Below are positions 5,553-5,845 of a stretch of 5,845 nt of DNA, in pieces. Source of the DNA: an uncultured Clostridia bacterium (GTDB taxonomy: Bacteria > Bacillota > Clostridia > Oscillospirales > Ruminococcaceae); NCBI GenBank assembly GCA_947628385.1, contig CANQZS010000119.1:1-5845 (forward strand). The letters run 5' to 3'. A model generated the notes under the pieces. That model saw only the letters and a program-made list of their open reading frames with translations. It did no database searches and was not told where the DNA came from. Positions within the stretch are counted from its first letter, which is position 1, and every line of letters starts with the position of its first letter. The position numbers were made by a program, and so were the translations under genes.

Positions 5553-5845
5553 TTGCTGGAATCAAGCGAAATGAACTTTGAACCCCAAGCCGGCAGAATG
5601 GTGTCCCCGAGCATGAATGAGAACGATACCGAGGACATAGAGGTCGGTCTGCGCCCTAAAACGCTTGCGGAATATATCGGACAGGATAAGGTAAAGGAAA
5701 ATATGTCCATATATATAGAAGCGGCTAAAAGGCGCGGAGAACCGCTGGATCATGTTCTTTTGTACGGTCCTCCGGGACTTGGAAAAACTACGCTTTCCGC
5801 TATAATCGCCCACGAAATGGGGGTAAATATCCGCATAACCTCCGG
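5553..5845 (+). CDS. ruvB: Holliday junction branch migration ATPase RuvB, 5' part only
   Basis: RuvB is the hexameric AAA+ motor that drives branch migration with RuvA. Only about 97 codons are in the window; the reading frame is open to the edge. A 30-residue acidic N-terminal tail is followed by the family block VGLRPKTLAEYIGQDKVKEN (31-50), a helix, DHVLLYGPPGLGKTTL with the Walker A motif at 72-79, and the conserved AHEMGVNIRITSG at the truncated end. I chose TTG at 5553, with AAAGGAAG 6 bases upstream; a start at ATG 5571 would shorten the tail by six residues. It lies 27 bases after the phosphodiesterase gene with no terminator between, so it should belong to the ruvC-ruvA operon. Confidence 0.95.
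   Translation, partial: MLESSEMNFEPQAGRMVSPSMNENDTEDIEVGLRPKTLAEYIGQDKVKENMSIYIEAAKRRGEPLDHVLLYGPPGLGKTTLSAIIAHEMGVNIRITS

Overview
The window looks like chromosomal DNA of a low-to-moderate GC Gram-positive of the class Clostridia, most likely a Ruminococcus-type Oscillospiraceae member. This rests on strong AGGAG-type ribosome sites with frequent TTG and GTG starts, a RuvC-type resolvase beside RuvA and RuvB, a FeoA of the short clostridial type, a DUF4830 protein and a YtaF/MntP-like membrane protein. The assignment is inferred from gene content; no marker RNA is present.

Layout: positions 1-140 hold no gene but a mosaic of small repeats (a 14-bp perfect hairpin, a 7-bp GC-rich hairpin and four heptamer units). 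A terminator-like hairpin follows at 143-174. A small feoA gene lies on the minus strand (180-410). Diverging from it is a gene for a membrane-anchored DUF4830 protein (663-1145), driven by a near-consensus promoter. A hairpin at 1161-1205 separates that gene from the convergent birA gene (minus strand, 1214-2182), which encodes biotin-protein ligase with an N-terminal winged helix. A 304-base AT-rich divergent region (2183-2486) carries a good minus-strand promoter for birA. The plus strand then holds a YtaF/MntP-like six-helix protein (2487-3080).

The right half is a recombination-repair cluster: ruvC (3173-3676), ruvA (3700-4308), an AlkP-superfamily phosphodiesterase (4344-5525) and the 5' part of ruvB (from 5553, cut by the window edge). 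A consensus extended -10 promoter lies just before ruvC. The four genes are separated by only 23-35 bases, each with its own ribosome site, so they are probably one operon. RuvA and RuvB drive branch migration of Holliday junctions and RuvC cuts them. The phosphodiesterase between ruvA and ruvB is the least expected member and the most interesting feature.

Most of the window is ordinary housekeeping sequence, and I found no convincing new multi-gene system. The points worth checking are the phosphodiesterase in the ruv operon, the intergenic repeat mosaic, the awkward feoA start with an overlapping small reading frame, and the uncharacterised DUF4830 protein.
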